Below, one piece after another: positions 16,192 to 23,958 of a stretch of 23,958 nucleotides of DNA. The notes below the pieces were generated by a model. The model saw nothing but the letters and a program-made list of their open reading frames with translations, was not told the DNA's origin and did not search any database. Position 1 is the stretch's first letter; every line of letters begins with the position of its first letter. Position numbers and translations under genes: made by a program. The stretch lies in the IMG/VR virus record IMGVR_UViG_3300033149_001222, positions 1-23,958 of that record. One strand, written 5' to 3'. Source of the DNA: a virus.

Positions 16192-17063
16192 GCTAATTGA
16201 TGTGCTAGAATGTAAGAATTAGTCAATACTTTGGTATCAAATGCTGTTGCTGTTCCTTGTGCCCATTGAAGCTGGACATTACCAGCATTAGCTCCACCAA
16301 TATAGACATAACGAATCAATACTTGCTTGTCCTCCCCTCCACCATCTAACCATTGATTGGTAGTCCCATCTAGTTCACTCCTTAAGGCTGAACCTCCAAA
16401 ATCAGTGTATCTCTTTAGACTTGCCCCAGTAGGAATCGTAAAGGCATATCTGAAGTCGGCATCGGAATTAGAGAGAACACGGATAAGTAGCAGAAATTCC
16501 CACACCTCATTAGCAGCCACAGCAAATAGAAGATGGTCATCATTCTGGAGGGTGTTACTATTGTTTACCGTCTCATCAGCGGTTTTAAGAACGACTGTAG
16601 GCATAGAAGGAGTAGCCCATACCGCATCAGTGCCATCACTTTTTAGATATTGCCCATTTGAACCAAGTGCTAGTCGTTCTATGGCAGAAGCACCACGCCT
16701 GAATAAATCACCCCTAGTTGTTAAGATATTCCTTAATACATATTGAGTATGGTCATCATCACCTAATCCAGTTAGAGCTAGTCCGTGGTCAAGCTGTCCG
16801 CCTTCAGCACCAGCCGATTGATGGGTATGGTCTCCAGCCCCTGCGGTATGCTGTGCTTTGGCGGTGCCCGCTTTGTGTGCTGATACATCAACGCCATCTA
16901 CATTGCCAGCAGTAATTAGGTTATCAACAGTTAAGTCATCACCAATAACAACTGCCCCATCTAGACCTTTCAAATAGCGGAGGTTATCTTTCAAGTGAGT
17001 ATTAAGCAGAGCTGCGGTAACCACCTCACCAGTAGTCCAAGTTCTTGGTGTAGTCCATCCCAT
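16188..17063 (-). CDS. tail fibre / minor structural protein
   Basis: A 291-residue protein, ATG 17063 overlapping the previous TAA (TAATG). The N-terminus (WTTPRTWTTGEVVTAALLNT, then HLKDNLRYLKGL) is the attachment-type start of many phage fibres. The middle has His/Gly/Asp-rich stretches (GDHTHQSAGAEGGQLDHGLA, then GDDDHTQYVLR) and RGDLFRRGASAIERLALGSN, commonly seen in fibre shafts. The C-terminal half is beta-rich and could be the receptor-binding tip. It lies after the distal tail gene, the normal place for host-recognition proteins. Confidence 0.8.
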   Translation of the reverse strand: MGWTTPRTWTTGEVVTAALLNTHLKDNLRYLKGLDGAVVIGDDLTVDNLITAGNVDGVDVSAHKAGTAKAQHTAGAGDHTHQSAGAEGGQLDHGLALTGLGDDDHTQYVLRNILTTRGDLFRRGASAIERLALGSNGQYLKSDGTDAVWATPSMPTVVLKTADETVNNSNTLQNDDHLLFAVAANEVWEFLLLIRVLSNSDADFRYAFTIPTGASLKRYTDFGGSALRSELDGTTNQWLDGGGEDKQVLIRYVYIGGANAGNVQLQWAQGTATAFDTKVLTNSYILAHQLA

Positions 17064-17446
17064 TAGCTCATCTCCTTAATATGTAATTCGTTTTCCTTAG
17101 CCAAACCCCTTATTGTTTCAGGGTATTTCCAGTTACGATTAGGGATAGGGCGTGGCTCTAGTAAAGTTTCTATTTGTAGCTTGTTTCTGGGCACAATAAC
17201 CTTATAGAGTTTACCATCTATTGCTTCGTTCTTACATTCGGAGCAGAAAAACTTTTTATCGGCAAACAGGAATTCAGCGTTATTACAATGAGGACATATT
17301 ACAATATACCTTCCGTGATTTATTTCTGCCCTTAATCTCTTATCAGATATTTCCCTATTAAGGATAGCAGGTCTATCCCTTAACCGCTTGCGGGCTTCAG
17401 GTCTATTAACTTTTGTAAAGTAGGATTCGGCGGTTTCAATTGTCAT
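17063..17446 (-). CDS. zinc-ribbon protein within the tail module
   Basis: 127 residues if started at the second of two adjacent ATGs (17446, 5 nt from GAGGAG; the first, at 17449, is too close). The start is helical and very basic (NRPEARKRLRDRPAILNREI), followed by a zinc ribbon: C-P-H-C (about 51-54), then C-S-E-C (about 68-71). The end has IPNRNWKYPETIRGLAKENE. It lies between the distal tail and fibre-like genes, so a structural or assembly role is inferred. I do not recognise a named family. Confidence 0.75.
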   Translation of the reverse strand: MTIETAESYFTKVNRPEARKRLRDRPAILNREISDKRLRAEINHGRYIVICPHCNNAEFLFADKKFFCSECKNEAIDGKLYKVIVPRNKLQIETLLEPRPIPNRNWKYPETIRGLAKENELHIKEMS

Positions 17447-17455
17447 CATAACTCC

Positions 17456-19024
17456 TCAATAACAAAGTTTGCTCCCCACTCCCAGTTCCGAATAATCCAA
17501 GCACCAGAAGTCTTCATTCTCTGCCGCACCCAAATGCCAAACGCACTTATGCCTTTTTCCGCCCTTAGTTATTTCGTGCTCCATTTTGTTGATAAAGAAG
17601 TCAGCATCCAAGCCTAATTTGGTATTCTTAACTGTTATCCTATCCGATATTTCCCTTGCTAAAATTTGAGTTAGGTTCGTGCTGTCTTTGTTGATTATGG
17701 TTTTCGATATTTCAGCCTGCGGGTCTTTGAACCGTGCTATACCATAGTCGCAGAAGTCTTGAGCCTTGTCAGCGTCGGTTAGATATTTTCCGTCTAGTGT
17801 TAATGTCCTTTTCTGATACGCTGTTTGAGAAGTGCTATCTTCCGATTTCCTACTTACTTTTGTCTGGTCATCATAGTAAGTGCCTCTAGCTTGTAGCTTG
17901 GTGATATAAACGGGATGAGCAGCATTGTTGGTGACCGCTAACTTAATTGACTTGGCAAATTTGGTGGTTACTATAGAAATATTAGCTGTCTCATCATCGC
18001 CAGAGCCATCAGCTTTAGAGTTGGCAGTATAGTCGGTAGTAGCTACTGGAGTTGTCCAAGCATCTACGAATACTGGACTTCCAGCAACGGAAGCATCCCC
18101 CCACCAAGTTTTAGTCTCTCCCACAGCCAGAGATGGTATTTCTTCCAATACCCACAATGTTGTGAGTGCCTTCAATTCCCAAGGGGTAACAGTTGCTCTA
18201 ACTTCGTTATAGACATTTCTAGCACTATAATCATAAGCAATGCTTACCATAGTATCATCAAAGGTAGCCTGGCTAGTTTGATGAGTGGCTGTATATCTAT
18301 GGTGTCTGTCCTCATAGCAAAGCTCACCAGCACCATTGATATAAATAAAACCTAATTCGCTATCCGTTATGTCTTCTAACGCTGTTTTAGCTCTTACTTT
18401 ATGCCAATGAGCATAAGGCACGCTATCCTTACCAATATCAATTTTGCGGAGGCTTATTGCCCTATTAATGCCCTTCAATAAGTTTTGAGCTCCCACAGAA
18501 GATATAAAATCAGTTGTAGCTATTTCCCTTTTATAGCCCGAAGGCATTATTTCGTGCCCGCCATCTAATACGGGCCAGTTAGCATCATCTAATATTCTAT
18601 GGACAAGAAATCCTGTATAGTTATTTTTCCTTAAAATAGTATCTAATTCATGCCTTGCTAGAAAATCCAATCCATCTATTGCCGAAATATAGCAGTCTTG
18701 AGATGTCCAATCAGGGTGAGGTGTAATAGTTTCTATGTAGCCATAAAACAAATCGTAAGCTGCGGGTGATGTTGTTCTTACCCTGATAGCCCTCTTGGGT
18801 AGTAAATTCCCATATAAAGCACCACTGCTTAAACTCGGGCTGTATTTGCCATTGGCGTTATTAAGCCTGATATTCAAAGTGCCTGGGCTTGCCTTGCCTA
18901 ATTCCGCATCCTTACCCCGTGAGTATCTAATTTCCTTGACATCCTCTGTTATATCTTCATTGGTATCAAGAAAATCGCCATCATTATCCCAATCACATTC
19001 CACAACATATACCGCAGTTGCCAT
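17456..19024 (-). CDS. distal tail / tail-hub structural protein
   Basis: A 522-residue protein, ATG 19024 in a TAATG overlap with the tape measure stop. It begins with an Asp-rich, calcium-loop-like stretch (CDWDNDGDFLDTNEDITEDV) and GTLNIRLNNANGKYSP, then a beta-rich body (RVRTTSPAAYDLFYGYIETI, TPHPDWTSQDCYISAIDGLD). The C-terminal part has ISKTIINKDSTNLTQILARE and a knob-like end with KHKCVWHLGA. The position after the tape measure, plus length and composition, fits a distal tail or hub protein linking tube and fibres. Family assignment is by context more than by motif. Confidence 0.75.
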   Translation of the reverse strand: MATAVYVVECDWDNDGDFLDTNEDITEDVKEIRYSRGKDAELGKASPGTLNIRLNNANGKYSPSLSSGALYGNLLPKRAIRVRTTSPAAYDLFYGYIETITPHPDWTSQDCYISAIDGLDFLARHELDTILRKNNYTGFLVHRILDDANWPVLDGGHEIMPSGYKREIATTDFISSVGAQNLLKGINRAISLRKIDIGKDSVPYAHWHKVRAKTALEDITDSELGFIYINGAGELCYEDRHHRYTATHQTSQATFDDTMVSIAYDYSARNVYNEVRATVTPWELKALTTLWVLEEIPSLAVGETKTWWGDASVAGSPVFVDAWTTPVATTDYTANSKADGSGDDETANISIVTTKFAKSIKLAVTNNAAHPVYITKLQARGTYYDDQTKVSRKSEDSTSQTAYQKRTLTLDGKYLTDADKAQDFCDYGIARFKDPQAEISKTIINKDSTNLTQILAREISDRITVKNTKLGLDADFFINKMEHEITKGGKRHKCVWHLGAAENEDFWCLDYSELGVGSKLCY

Positions 19025-20664
19025 TAAACTACTGCCTCACCATATAAGAGTCGCCTTCTATGCCTTAATACCGTTTCTATTTTAGCAACAAAGGTATCCA
19101 TAGCTCCTTCGTTCTCCATAAATACAGGCTCAGTAAAGTTAATAATTGTATTACCCATCTTATCAAGCGGCACTATTGCTTCTGGCCCCTTTTCGCCAAC
19201 TAGTGCTACTGTAGGACTGGTTACAATACCACCCTCTTGAAACTTGGGTAAAGTTATTTTCGCAATGTTAATACCAAATGTCTTCCCGCCTATAAGAGGA
19301 ACCCAACCAGGTATATTTATTTGTATCTTATTAAGTTGCCGAATGAGCCAGTTAATCGCTGACTCAATGCCCGACCACGCTGCTCTAAAGGGAGCTAATA
19401 TAAAATCTTTGACTGGAGCAAAGGCATCACCTATCCTTTTGGGAATTCCCTTAAACCAATTAACAACTCTGTTCCAAATATCCTTGACAATACCGACAAT
19501 TTTGCCCCAGTTCCTGGCTATGAGTATTGGCAAGCCAACAGCAGGGAAGAGTACTGCTAGAATTTTATCCCAATGTTCTTGAAATATACCAGCAATCCAA
19601 TTCCAAACTTCTTGGAAGAAACCAGCAATAGTATTCCAGGTTGATATTGCTTTTTCTTTTATCTTATCCCAATTTTTCCAAACCATGACGCCAATAGCTA
19701 TCAAGGCAGCTATGGCCGCTATGGCTATTCCTATCGGGCCGGTAAGAACAGCAAGGGCTCCTCCAACAAGACCAACAGCAGTAACAATACCGGGAAGCAT
19801 TATCAGCAGCGGCCCAAGAACAACCATTAAAGCACCTATAGCTGTAACGACAATGGTAAGCACACGGGCTAATTCAGGGTTTTCCTTCATCCAGTTTTGA
19901 ACGCTAGTTACAACTTCTTTAATCTTTTCCACGAGAGGCATCAGGATAGGAATAAATGTATCGGCTATTGTCATTTTCAAACCTGAGATAGTTGCCTCTA
20001 CCCGATACATAGCATCGGTCATTTCCTCTGCCTTTTTAGCTGCTTCTTCGTCAAAGACAATTCCCAAATCGTGGGCTTCTTGTCGCATTTCAGCTAGTGC
20101 TTCACTTCCCCTATCAAACATAGGTAGTAAAGCCATACCAGCCCTACCGAAAATATCTTGAGCTGTGGCTGCCCGCAAAGTAGGGTCTTCTAAATCAGCG
20201 ATGGCTTGCCCAATCTCTAGGAATTGCTCCTCGGGGCTTAATCCAATTAACTCTTCAGCACTTAATCCAATCCTGTCAAAGGCTCTAATATAGGTTGTCA
20301 TTCCCTCAGAAGCATCTACTATAGTCTTAGACATACGCTTCGTTGCTTTATCAAGACCCATTATATCTGTCCCGCTAAGTTCCGCAGCGTGTCTTAATTC
20401 CGACAAAGCCTCTGTAGAAAAGCCAGTTTTGCGTGCCATTTTAGCCACTTCATCGCCCATTTGGGCAAAAGTTTTGACACTCAAAACGCCAACGGCAAGA
20501 ATAGCTCCGCCAGCAGCAGTCATTGCCATACCAATAGCCCTGTGGTGCTTTTGGATACCAGCAGCAAACCTACCCATTTGGCTATCAGCTTGACTAAGAC
20601 CTGTTTTGAGACCTTTAATATCTGAGCTTATCTTAACGAAAAGCTCAGCTACTGGATTAGCCAT
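19024..20664 (-). CDS. tail tape measure protein
   Basis: A 546-residue protein, ATG 20664. The N-terminal domain matches the TP901-type tape measure: VKISSDIKGLKTGLSQADSQ, then MTAAGGAILAVGVLSVKTFA, MARKTGFSTEALSELRHAAE and a repeat-like GLSAEELIGLSPEEQFLEIG. Hydrophobic segments about 265-320 (VLTIVVTAIGALMVVLGPLL and following) and Trp-rich blocks follow. The end GGIVTSPTVALVGEKGPEAI is typical. It sets tail length; by the usual rule of about 0.15 nm per residue, near 80 nm. The protein spans the tube and is ejected with the DNA. Confidence 0.93.
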   Translation of the reverse strand: MANPVAELFVKISSDIKGLKTGLSQADSQMGRFAAGIQKHHRAIGMAMTAAGGAILAVGVLSVKTFAQMGDEVAKMARKTGFSTEALSELRHAAELSGTDIMGLDKATKRMSKTIVDASEGMTTYIRAFDRIGLSAEELIGLSPEEQFLEIGQAIADLEDPTLRAATAQDIFGRAGMALLPMFDRGSEALAEMRQEAHDLGIVFDEEAAKKAEEMTDAMYRVEATISGLKMTIADTFIPILMPLVEKIKEVVTSVQNWMKENPELARVLTIVVTAIGALMVVLGPLLIMLPGIVTAVGLVGGALAVLTGPIGIAIAAIAALIAIGVMVWKNWDKIKEKAISTWNTIAGFFQEVWNWIAGIFQEHWDKILAVLFPAVGLPILIARNWGKIVGIVKDIWNRVVNWFKGIPKRIGDAFAPVKDFILAPFRAAWSGIESAINWLIRQLNKIQINIPGWVPLIGGKTFGINIAKITLPKFQEGGIVTSPTVALVGEKGPEAIVPLDKMGNTIINFTEPVFMENEGAMDTFVAKIETVLRHRRRLLYGEAVV

Positions 20665-20966
20665 TATTCTCCTGCCAAGACTTTAGCCAGTGCTTCACTG
20701 ACCTCAGCCATATTAGATAAATTAATAAGCTCACCAACTTTGGTTAATGTCATCTTAGAATACTGGTCTTTAAGAAGAATATAAACGAGTTTCCTTAATG
20801 CCGATGCTTGTCTCTTTTCCAGTTTCGGCCCCAAGTCGGCAACTCCGCAATCAAACTCCTCTTCTATATTAGCAAGGACATTCAGGTTAAGTGGAGATAA
20901 TTCATAATCCCTACCGCCTAGTTTGATTGTTTTTCTTTGCGGTGTGCCCAAAATGTTATCCGTCAT
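20664..20966 (-). CDS. tail assembly chaperone-like protein
   Basis: A 100-residue protein, ATG 20966 behind AGGGGGATATA; it overlaps the tape measure start by 1 nt. KTIKLGGRDYELSPLNLNVL followed by ANIEEEFDCGV is the N-terminal pattern of small tail assembly proteins upstream of tape measures. LRKLVYILLKDQY and GELINLSNMAEVSEALAKVL follow. It probably binds the tape measure before tube assembly. No slippery sequence for a G/GT-type frameshift was found. Confidence 0.68.
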   Translation of the reverse strand: MTDNILGTPQRKTIKLGGRDYELSPLNLNVLANIEEEFDCGVADLGPKLEKRQASALRKLVYILLKDQYSKMTLTKVGELINLSNMAEVSEALAKVLAGE

Positions 20967-21016
20967 TATATCCCCCTATACCAAACTACTTATAAACAAA
21001 ATAAAGCCCCCAATTT

Positions 21017-21367
21017 CTATCCTGTGGCTTCTGAGGATGGTTTCCTAATAGATTTACGGGGTAATTTAATCCCTTTTTCTTTAGCTAATTCTTCTAGTAA
21101 CTTTTCTTTAACTGCTTGCCGTTTCGGTTCAGCTCTCCGTAAGAAATCTTGAGGCTTGAAAACTTTACGGCTTTTAGAAGGAATAGTATTATAAATAGCA
21201 GCCAAGATAGAAGCTATATTGTAATCGTGGCAATACTGCTCTTGGGCTTCTTGAAATTGAAGCTCCTTGACCAGCTCATTAAATTGAGTGGGGGTTAATT
21301 CCCCAATCTCCTTCCTTGACCACTTTAATTTCCTAGCTATGTAAACAATCGCTTCATTGGCTGGCAT
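21017..21367 (-). CDS. second tail assembly chaperone candidate
   Basis: A 116-residue protein, ATG 21367 behind GAGGTGTATTAA, overlapping the preceding gene's end by 14 nt. It begins EAIVYIARKLKWSRKEIGEL, and the middle DYNIASILAAIYNTIPSKSR followed by KVFKPQDFLRRAEP resembles the 'R.A.I...I.N....KK....EDF' part of phage tail chaperones. The C-terminus is basic (KEKGIKLPRKSIRKPS). Together with the 20664-20966 product it fills the usual two-chaperone slot before the tape measure, though in an order unlike the lambda G-GT pair. Confidence 0.58.
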   Translation of the reverse strand: MPANEAIVYIARKLKWSRKEIGELTPTQFNELVKELQFQEAQEQYCHDYNIASILAAIYNTIPSKSRKVFKPQDFLRRAEPKRQAVKEKLLEELAKEKGIKLPRKSIRKPSSEATG

Positions 21368-21674
21368 TTAATACACCTCGCCCAATAACAATAAATTCCT
21401 CTTGGATAAGCTCCCCATAGATATTTTTAGTAGGGGAATCAATTCTGCCTTGACCTCTCCAGTAAGCCTTTGTGTTATCGGAAAACAAACGCACTTCTAC
21501 TTCGCTAACAGGTCTATCAAGCCAATAAGACCTGGCGGTTACTTGCCACCTTGATAATTTAAATCCTTTGGCTTTGTCTTCAATATGACTGGAGAGCGTA
21601 ACATCCAAATTCCAATCAAGAAAACCGCCAATCTGCTTGCCATTAAGGAATAGACCACCTAACCTACCATTCAT
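21354..21674 (-). CDS. tail-tube-region structural protein
   Basis: A 106-residue protein, ATG 21674 in a TAATG overlap. GLFLNGKQIGGFLDWNLDVT, then ARSYWLDRPVSEVEVRLFSD, and GRIDSPTKNIYGELIQEEFI suggest a beta-sandwich; the first segment resembles tail-tube-like start regions ('GKQIGGFLDW' compares with 'SEVKGIKSWTLD' of the tube paralogue). Placed between the tube genes and the chaperones, it may be a minor tube or connecting protein. I have no firm family for it. Confidence 0.6.
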   Translation of the reverse strand: MNGRLGGLFLNGKQIGGFLDWNLDVTLSSHIEDKAKGFKLSRWQVTARSYWLDRPVSEVEVRLFSDNTKAYWRGQGRIDSPTKNIYGELIQEEFIVIGRGVLNASQ

Positions 21675-22468
21675 TATGCTGTAGCAGCCTGAATCGCTCC
21701 CGTGCCCTGGAAATCGTATGAGTAAGTAACTGCTCCATCAAAGGCAACGCTTGGATGGACTGCGGTAATTATTGCCTTACCTAACCAACCTTGATAGGCT
21801 GTGCCACTTTCACCAAGCAGTAGATAGACTTCTGAACCGATAGACAGTGGGGCACCATCCTTTAAGCCTTCAAATGACCCTGACCAAGATGTCAAGCTTG
21901 GGATATAACTCCTAGCACCATCATCCGCAAAGTCTGTAGTTTCAATAACATCAGCCACAGAATCTATTGTCCAGGACTGAATACCATCAACTTCAGCTAA
22001 CGCTTGAACATCATCAATATCAAAAGTGCCATCAGCTAAATCTGTAACCTGCTTCAAGCCTACGGATATTAACGAACCGAGATTAGCTGGGGTAGACAGC
22101 AAGGCAAAACATCTCTGCCAGGTATCGGCTGTCAATGCTGGGAGATTTAAGGCTTCAAGGGGCGAGGCACACTCGGCTGTATCATCCAGCATAAGTTGCA
22201 AGTCGCCATTGGCAGTAGTAAGGCTAGTTCTAGCCCACCATACAAGAGCATCATAAGCTGTTAAATCTTTAGAAATTACCTCGGTCATAAGGCGAACATC
22301 AGCCCCAACTGTAACTGTGGTAACACGAGCCGCATATGTGCCCACCTTGCCTGTTGTAGTGCTTGATGTACACCCAGATTCCGTATGCTCATCCCAAGCA
22401 TCCTCGCAATCCTCAACTAATAATGCGGAGGTATAAACGCCCCCGCTTTTTCCAGAAATATGAGCCAT
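21674..22468 (-). CDS. tail-tube paralogue with inserted beta-sandwich domain
   Basis: A 264-residue protein, ATG 22468 behind GTAGGAGGATAAT. Residues 1-13 (MAHISGKSGGVYT) and about 159-264 (EVDGIQSWTIDSVADVIETT and onward) match the 122-residue protein of the next gene upstream, end to end. Residues about 14-158 are extra: a jelly-roll/galactose-binding-like domain (DLTAYDALVWWARTS, TADTWQRCFALLSTPANLGS, GTFDIDDVQAL). The tube fold supplies the rings of the tail; the insert would stand out on the surface as a decoration, perhaps binding sugar. Tandem paralogy suggests a minor or alternating tube subunit. Confidence 0.82.
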   Translation of the reverse strand: MAHISGKSGGVYTSALLVEDCEDAWDEHTESGCTSSTTTGKVGTYAARVTTVTVGADVRLMTEVISKDLTAYDALVWWARTSLTTANGDLQLMLDDTAECASPLEALNLPALTADTWQRCFALLSTPANLGSLISVGLKQVTDLADGTFDIDDVQALAEVDGIQSWTIDSVADVIETTDFADDGARSYIPSLTSWSGSFEGLKDGAPLSIGSEVYLLLGESGTAYQGWLGKAIITAVHPSVAFDGAVTYSYDFQGTGAIQAATA

Positions 22469-22480
22469 ATTATCCTCCTA

Positions 22481-22849
22481 CTATGCTGATGCGACCGTTA
22501 GCGACCCTGTGCCCTGGAAATCGTAGCTGTAACTAACTAATCCATCATAACCAGTTGTTGGATGAATAGCGGTTAGAATAGCTTGCCCACTCCATTGCTG
22601 GTTGGCAGTATCACTTTCCTTCAACACTAGAGCAATTTCAGTGCCGATAGCCGTTGGGGCTGCGTCTTTAGCTCCCTCAAAGGAACCAGACCAGCCACTA
22701 ATCCCTGGGATGTAGCTTCTAACGCCACCGTCCTCAAAGTCTGTAGTCTCTAATGCCTCAAAGACATAATCCAAAGTCCACGACTTTATTCCCTTGACTT
22801 CAGACCCAGCTACTGTTACTGCTCCTGCTTTTCCCGAAAGATGTGCCAT
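22481..22849 (-). CDS. major tail tube protein candidate
   Basis: A 122-residue protein, ATG 22849 behind GGAGGGAAAGAT. The chain has the tube-protein pattern: MAHLSGKAGAVTVAGSEVKG, IKSWTLDYVFEALETTDFED, GVRSYIPGISGWSGSFEGAK, then QQWSGQAILTAIHPTTGYDG and YSYDFQGTGSLTVA. The rest of the length is unusual only in being short for a tail tube. It is followed 12 nt later by its paralogue with the inserted domain, and both share the last 17-bp block GTGCCCTGGAAATCGTA (on the plus strand). It probably forms most of the tail tube. Confidence 0.8.
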   Translation of the reverse strand: MAHLSGKAGAVTVAGSEVKGIKSWTLDYVFEALETTDFEDGGVRSYIPGISGWSGSFEGAKDAAPTAIGTEIALVLKESDTANQQWSGQAILTAIHPTTGYDGLVSYSYDFQGTGSLTVASA

Positions 22850-22867
22850 ATCTTTCCCTCCTTATTT

Positions 22868-23293
22868 TTATTGCCTGGCATAAACAACGAGTTCAAACTC
22901 AGTTGATAAAAAGGTTATACCCCCAAATGTCATTACCCCATAGCCTAAATTACGATTAAGCTCACAGTCATCGGCTGAAGCGTTAAGCGTAGTATCCCCA
23001 TAAATTGCTGCTTTGATTGAATTAGTGCCTGTCGGCTCCATATAATCCATAAGTTTATTTAGTGCTGACGGTGTATCCTGTTTGCTTATTAAAACTATAA
23101 TGCGAAACCGAGAGATATATGTCCCCGTAAAGGTCTGGTCATAATTCGTCTCCCCCGGCATAATGATGGCGCAGGGGAAGGAATTATAGGTATCTCTTAA
23201 CTCATTGGGGGCATAGACACTCTTCAAGGCACTTATTGTCTGTAGCCTTGTTTTTATGCCATTGCCTATACTCTCAATGCCCATTATCGCCAC
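22868..23293 (-). CDS. tail terminator-like / minor tail protein
   Basis: A 141-residue protein. GTG 23293 has GAGG 5 nt upstream; ATG 23284, in a TAATG overlap with the previous gene, is an alternative that removes three residues. It reads IGNGIKTRLQTISALKSVYA, then SFPCAIIMPGETNYDQTFTG, SRFRIIVLISKQDTPSALNK and ends TFLSTEFELVVYA. The layout and position after the gp10-type gene fit a tail terminator or tail-completion protein that caps the tube below the head. Assigned by context plus pattern, not by a firm motif. Confidence 0.66.
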   Translation of the reverse strand: MAIMGIESIGNGIKTRLQTISALKSVYAPNELRDTYNSFPCAIIMPGETNYDQTFTGTYISRFRIIVLISKQDTPSALNKLMDYMEPTGTNSIKAAIYGDTTLNASADDCELNRNLGYGVMTFGGITFLSTEFELVVYARQ

Positions 23294-23682
23294 TTAGCCT
23301 CTATAGCCCCAGCGATACTATCTAATATACCCTTCATCTTATCCTGCATCTTGCGGAAGCCATAACTAAACATACCCTCGCCATAGACCCTCCTACCCAT
23401 CTCCATATGCCTTGCTTCCATTTTTTGTGTGCCATACTCAACAAAAGAAGCATATTCAACTCTAGTTCCAAATTTGGCATAGCCTTCCCCGAATTGTATT
23501 GGCCGTAAAATGCTACCCGCCAAGTTGCTTGTTATGCGAGGAGTTGCCGCCCCTGTCTCCCGTTGAGCTAATTGCGTCGCCTTTTTGATACCACCATCAA
23601 GGGGTTGGGTAACATTCTTTTCTTGGAGCTTTTTCTTTAGCTTATCTAATCCTATTATCTTAAGTGATACATCCATACTCAT
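23284..23682 (-). CDS. HK97 gp10-type tail protein
   Basis: A 132-residue protein, ATG 23682 in an ATGA overlap. LKIIGLDKLKKKLQEKN, then GIKKATQLAQRETGAATPRI, TSNLAGSILRPIQFGEGYAK and FGTRVEYASFVEYGTQKMEA, with ARHMEMGRRVY, follow the HK97 gp10 family order, in which a tail-completion/neck protein has 'VDTGRLR.SI' and 'YA..VEYGT..M.ARPF' blocks. The YASFVEYGTQKMEARH segment is diagnostic. It sits between head-tail connector and tail terminator genes, as expected. Confidence 0.85.
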   Translation of the reverse strand: MSMDVSLKIIGLDKLKKKLQEKNVTQPLDGGIKKATQLAQRETGAATPRITSNLAGSILRPIQFGEGYAKFGTRVEYASFVEYGTQKMEARHMEMGRRVYGEGMFSYGFRKMQDKMKGILDSIAGAIEAKWR

Positions 23683-23958
23683 AGTTTATACTTCCGATAT
23701 TGCTTTACTGTCTCAGCGACATCGGGGTCAATTCCCTTTGAGATTCTAATAGCCCCCAATTCACCACCCCCAACAACATCCTGATAAGCACTATCTTTTC
23801 TTTTCCAAGCCCTCATAGCGGTTATCAGGCAAGCCTGAACTATGGGTTTTGGATATTGATAGATATAAATATCCGCATCCTTCAAGTGGTCGGCATCGGT
23901 AGTTCCATTTAGCCCTCGCTCTATAGTCAACGCATTAGTAGAAATGGCAGTGATATAG
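23679..23958 (-). CDS. head-tail connector protein, 5' end outside window
   Basis: The frame is open through the right edge; a TTG at 23930 is not needed as a start because the codons upstream to 23957 are also open (YITAISTNALTIERGLNGTT reads as one run). The visible C-terminal part, LTIERGLNGTTDADHLKDAD, then IYIYQYPKPIVQACLITAMR, resembles the end of Gp6-like connector proteins (a 'RG.NGT.A..H..G' block, then a helix with AMRAWKRKDS). Its end overlaps the gp10-type gene (ATGA). It would join capsid portal and tail. Confidence 0.68.
   Translation of the reverse strand, partial: YITAISTNALTIERGLNGTTDADHLKDADIYIYQYPKPIVQACLITAMRAWKRKDSAYQDVVGGGELGAIRISKGIDPDVAETVKQYRKYKL

Noticed and set aside
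16357-16746. 129-codon plus-strand frame opposite the fibre-like gene
   Set aside because: It is antisense to a clearly recognisable structural gene, has no ribosome site and a low-complexity Ser/Arg composition typical of shadow frames.
19244-19900. Plus-strand frames opposite the tape measure gene
   Set aside because: They are shadows of a long, recognisable tape measure reading frame; Pro/Thr/Ala-rich products without ribosome sites.
20664-21367. Programmed -1 frameshift producing a G/GT-type chaperone fusion
   Set aside because: The two chaperone candidates are 50 nt apart and do not overlap; no slippery heptamer was seen at the end of the upstream one.

Overview
The window looks like about 24 kb of a tailed bacteriophage (siphovirus-like) genome or a prophage segment of one. 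The reasons are a tape-measure gene, tail-tube and HK97 gp10-type tail genes, an Erf-type annealing protein next to SSB, very dense small genes coupled by ATGA/TAATG overlaps, and many host-independent hypothetical miniproteins. The strong AGGAGG ribosome sites and consensus sigma-70 promoters say the host is bacterial. The sequence is AT-leaning. I cannot name the host. No integrase, repressor, terminase, portal or capsid gene is in view; the head genes presumably lie beyond the right edge.

Layout. Two blocks converge near 15.15-15.21 kb. The left block (1-15143, plus strand) is the early/replication region. From 1 to 3.9 kb it is a run of miniproteins, eight of which carry zinc-binding Cys/His clusters. 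From 4.2 to 5.35 kb it holds ssb and erf. At 5.35-5.6 kb is a strongly base-paired leader RNA with its own promoter, followed by four coupled genes (5.6-6.95 kb). A CCTTAC-iterated segment follows, then a DNA methyltransferase and a RecA/DnaB-like ATPase with a DnaJ-type zinc finger (7.07-8.65 kb). Next come small genes led by copies of a repeated leader element (8.7-10.1 kb), an HNH/NinG-like nuclease, a SbcD-like metallophosphoesterase, a SemiSWEET-like PQ-loop membrane protein, a sigma-region-4/ArpU-like regulator, a radical-SAM-type Gp37/Gp68 (DUF5131) protein and a zinc-finger/HExxH protein.

The right block (15210-23958, minus strand, read right to left) is the tail module in normal siphovirus order: head-tail connector (cut by the window edge), HK97 gp10-type protein, tail terminator-like protein, two tandem tail-tube paralogues (the second carrying a large inserted domain), a third tube-region protein, two tail-assembly-chaperone candidates, tape measure, distal tail/hub protein, zinc-ribbon protein, fibre-like protein, a 28-codon coupled gene, an S26B-type signal peptidase-like protein, a possibly broken membrane gene and an XhlA-type holin-like protein.

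Regulation visible in the sequence. Four plus-strand promoters share TTGAC(A/T), a 17-18 nt spacer and TGG-TA(T/A)AAT, that is, an extended -10. Two of them start transcripts at highly structured leaders (2232-2302 and about 5346-5601). A separate element, exact over 35 bp at 1828 and 9121 and degenerate at 9480 and 9811, precedes small genes. The most interesting items are the two structured leaders, the duplicated tail-tube gene with an inserted domain, the phage PQ-loop transporter, the Ser/His signal-peptidase-like protein and the dense set of zinc miniproteins.
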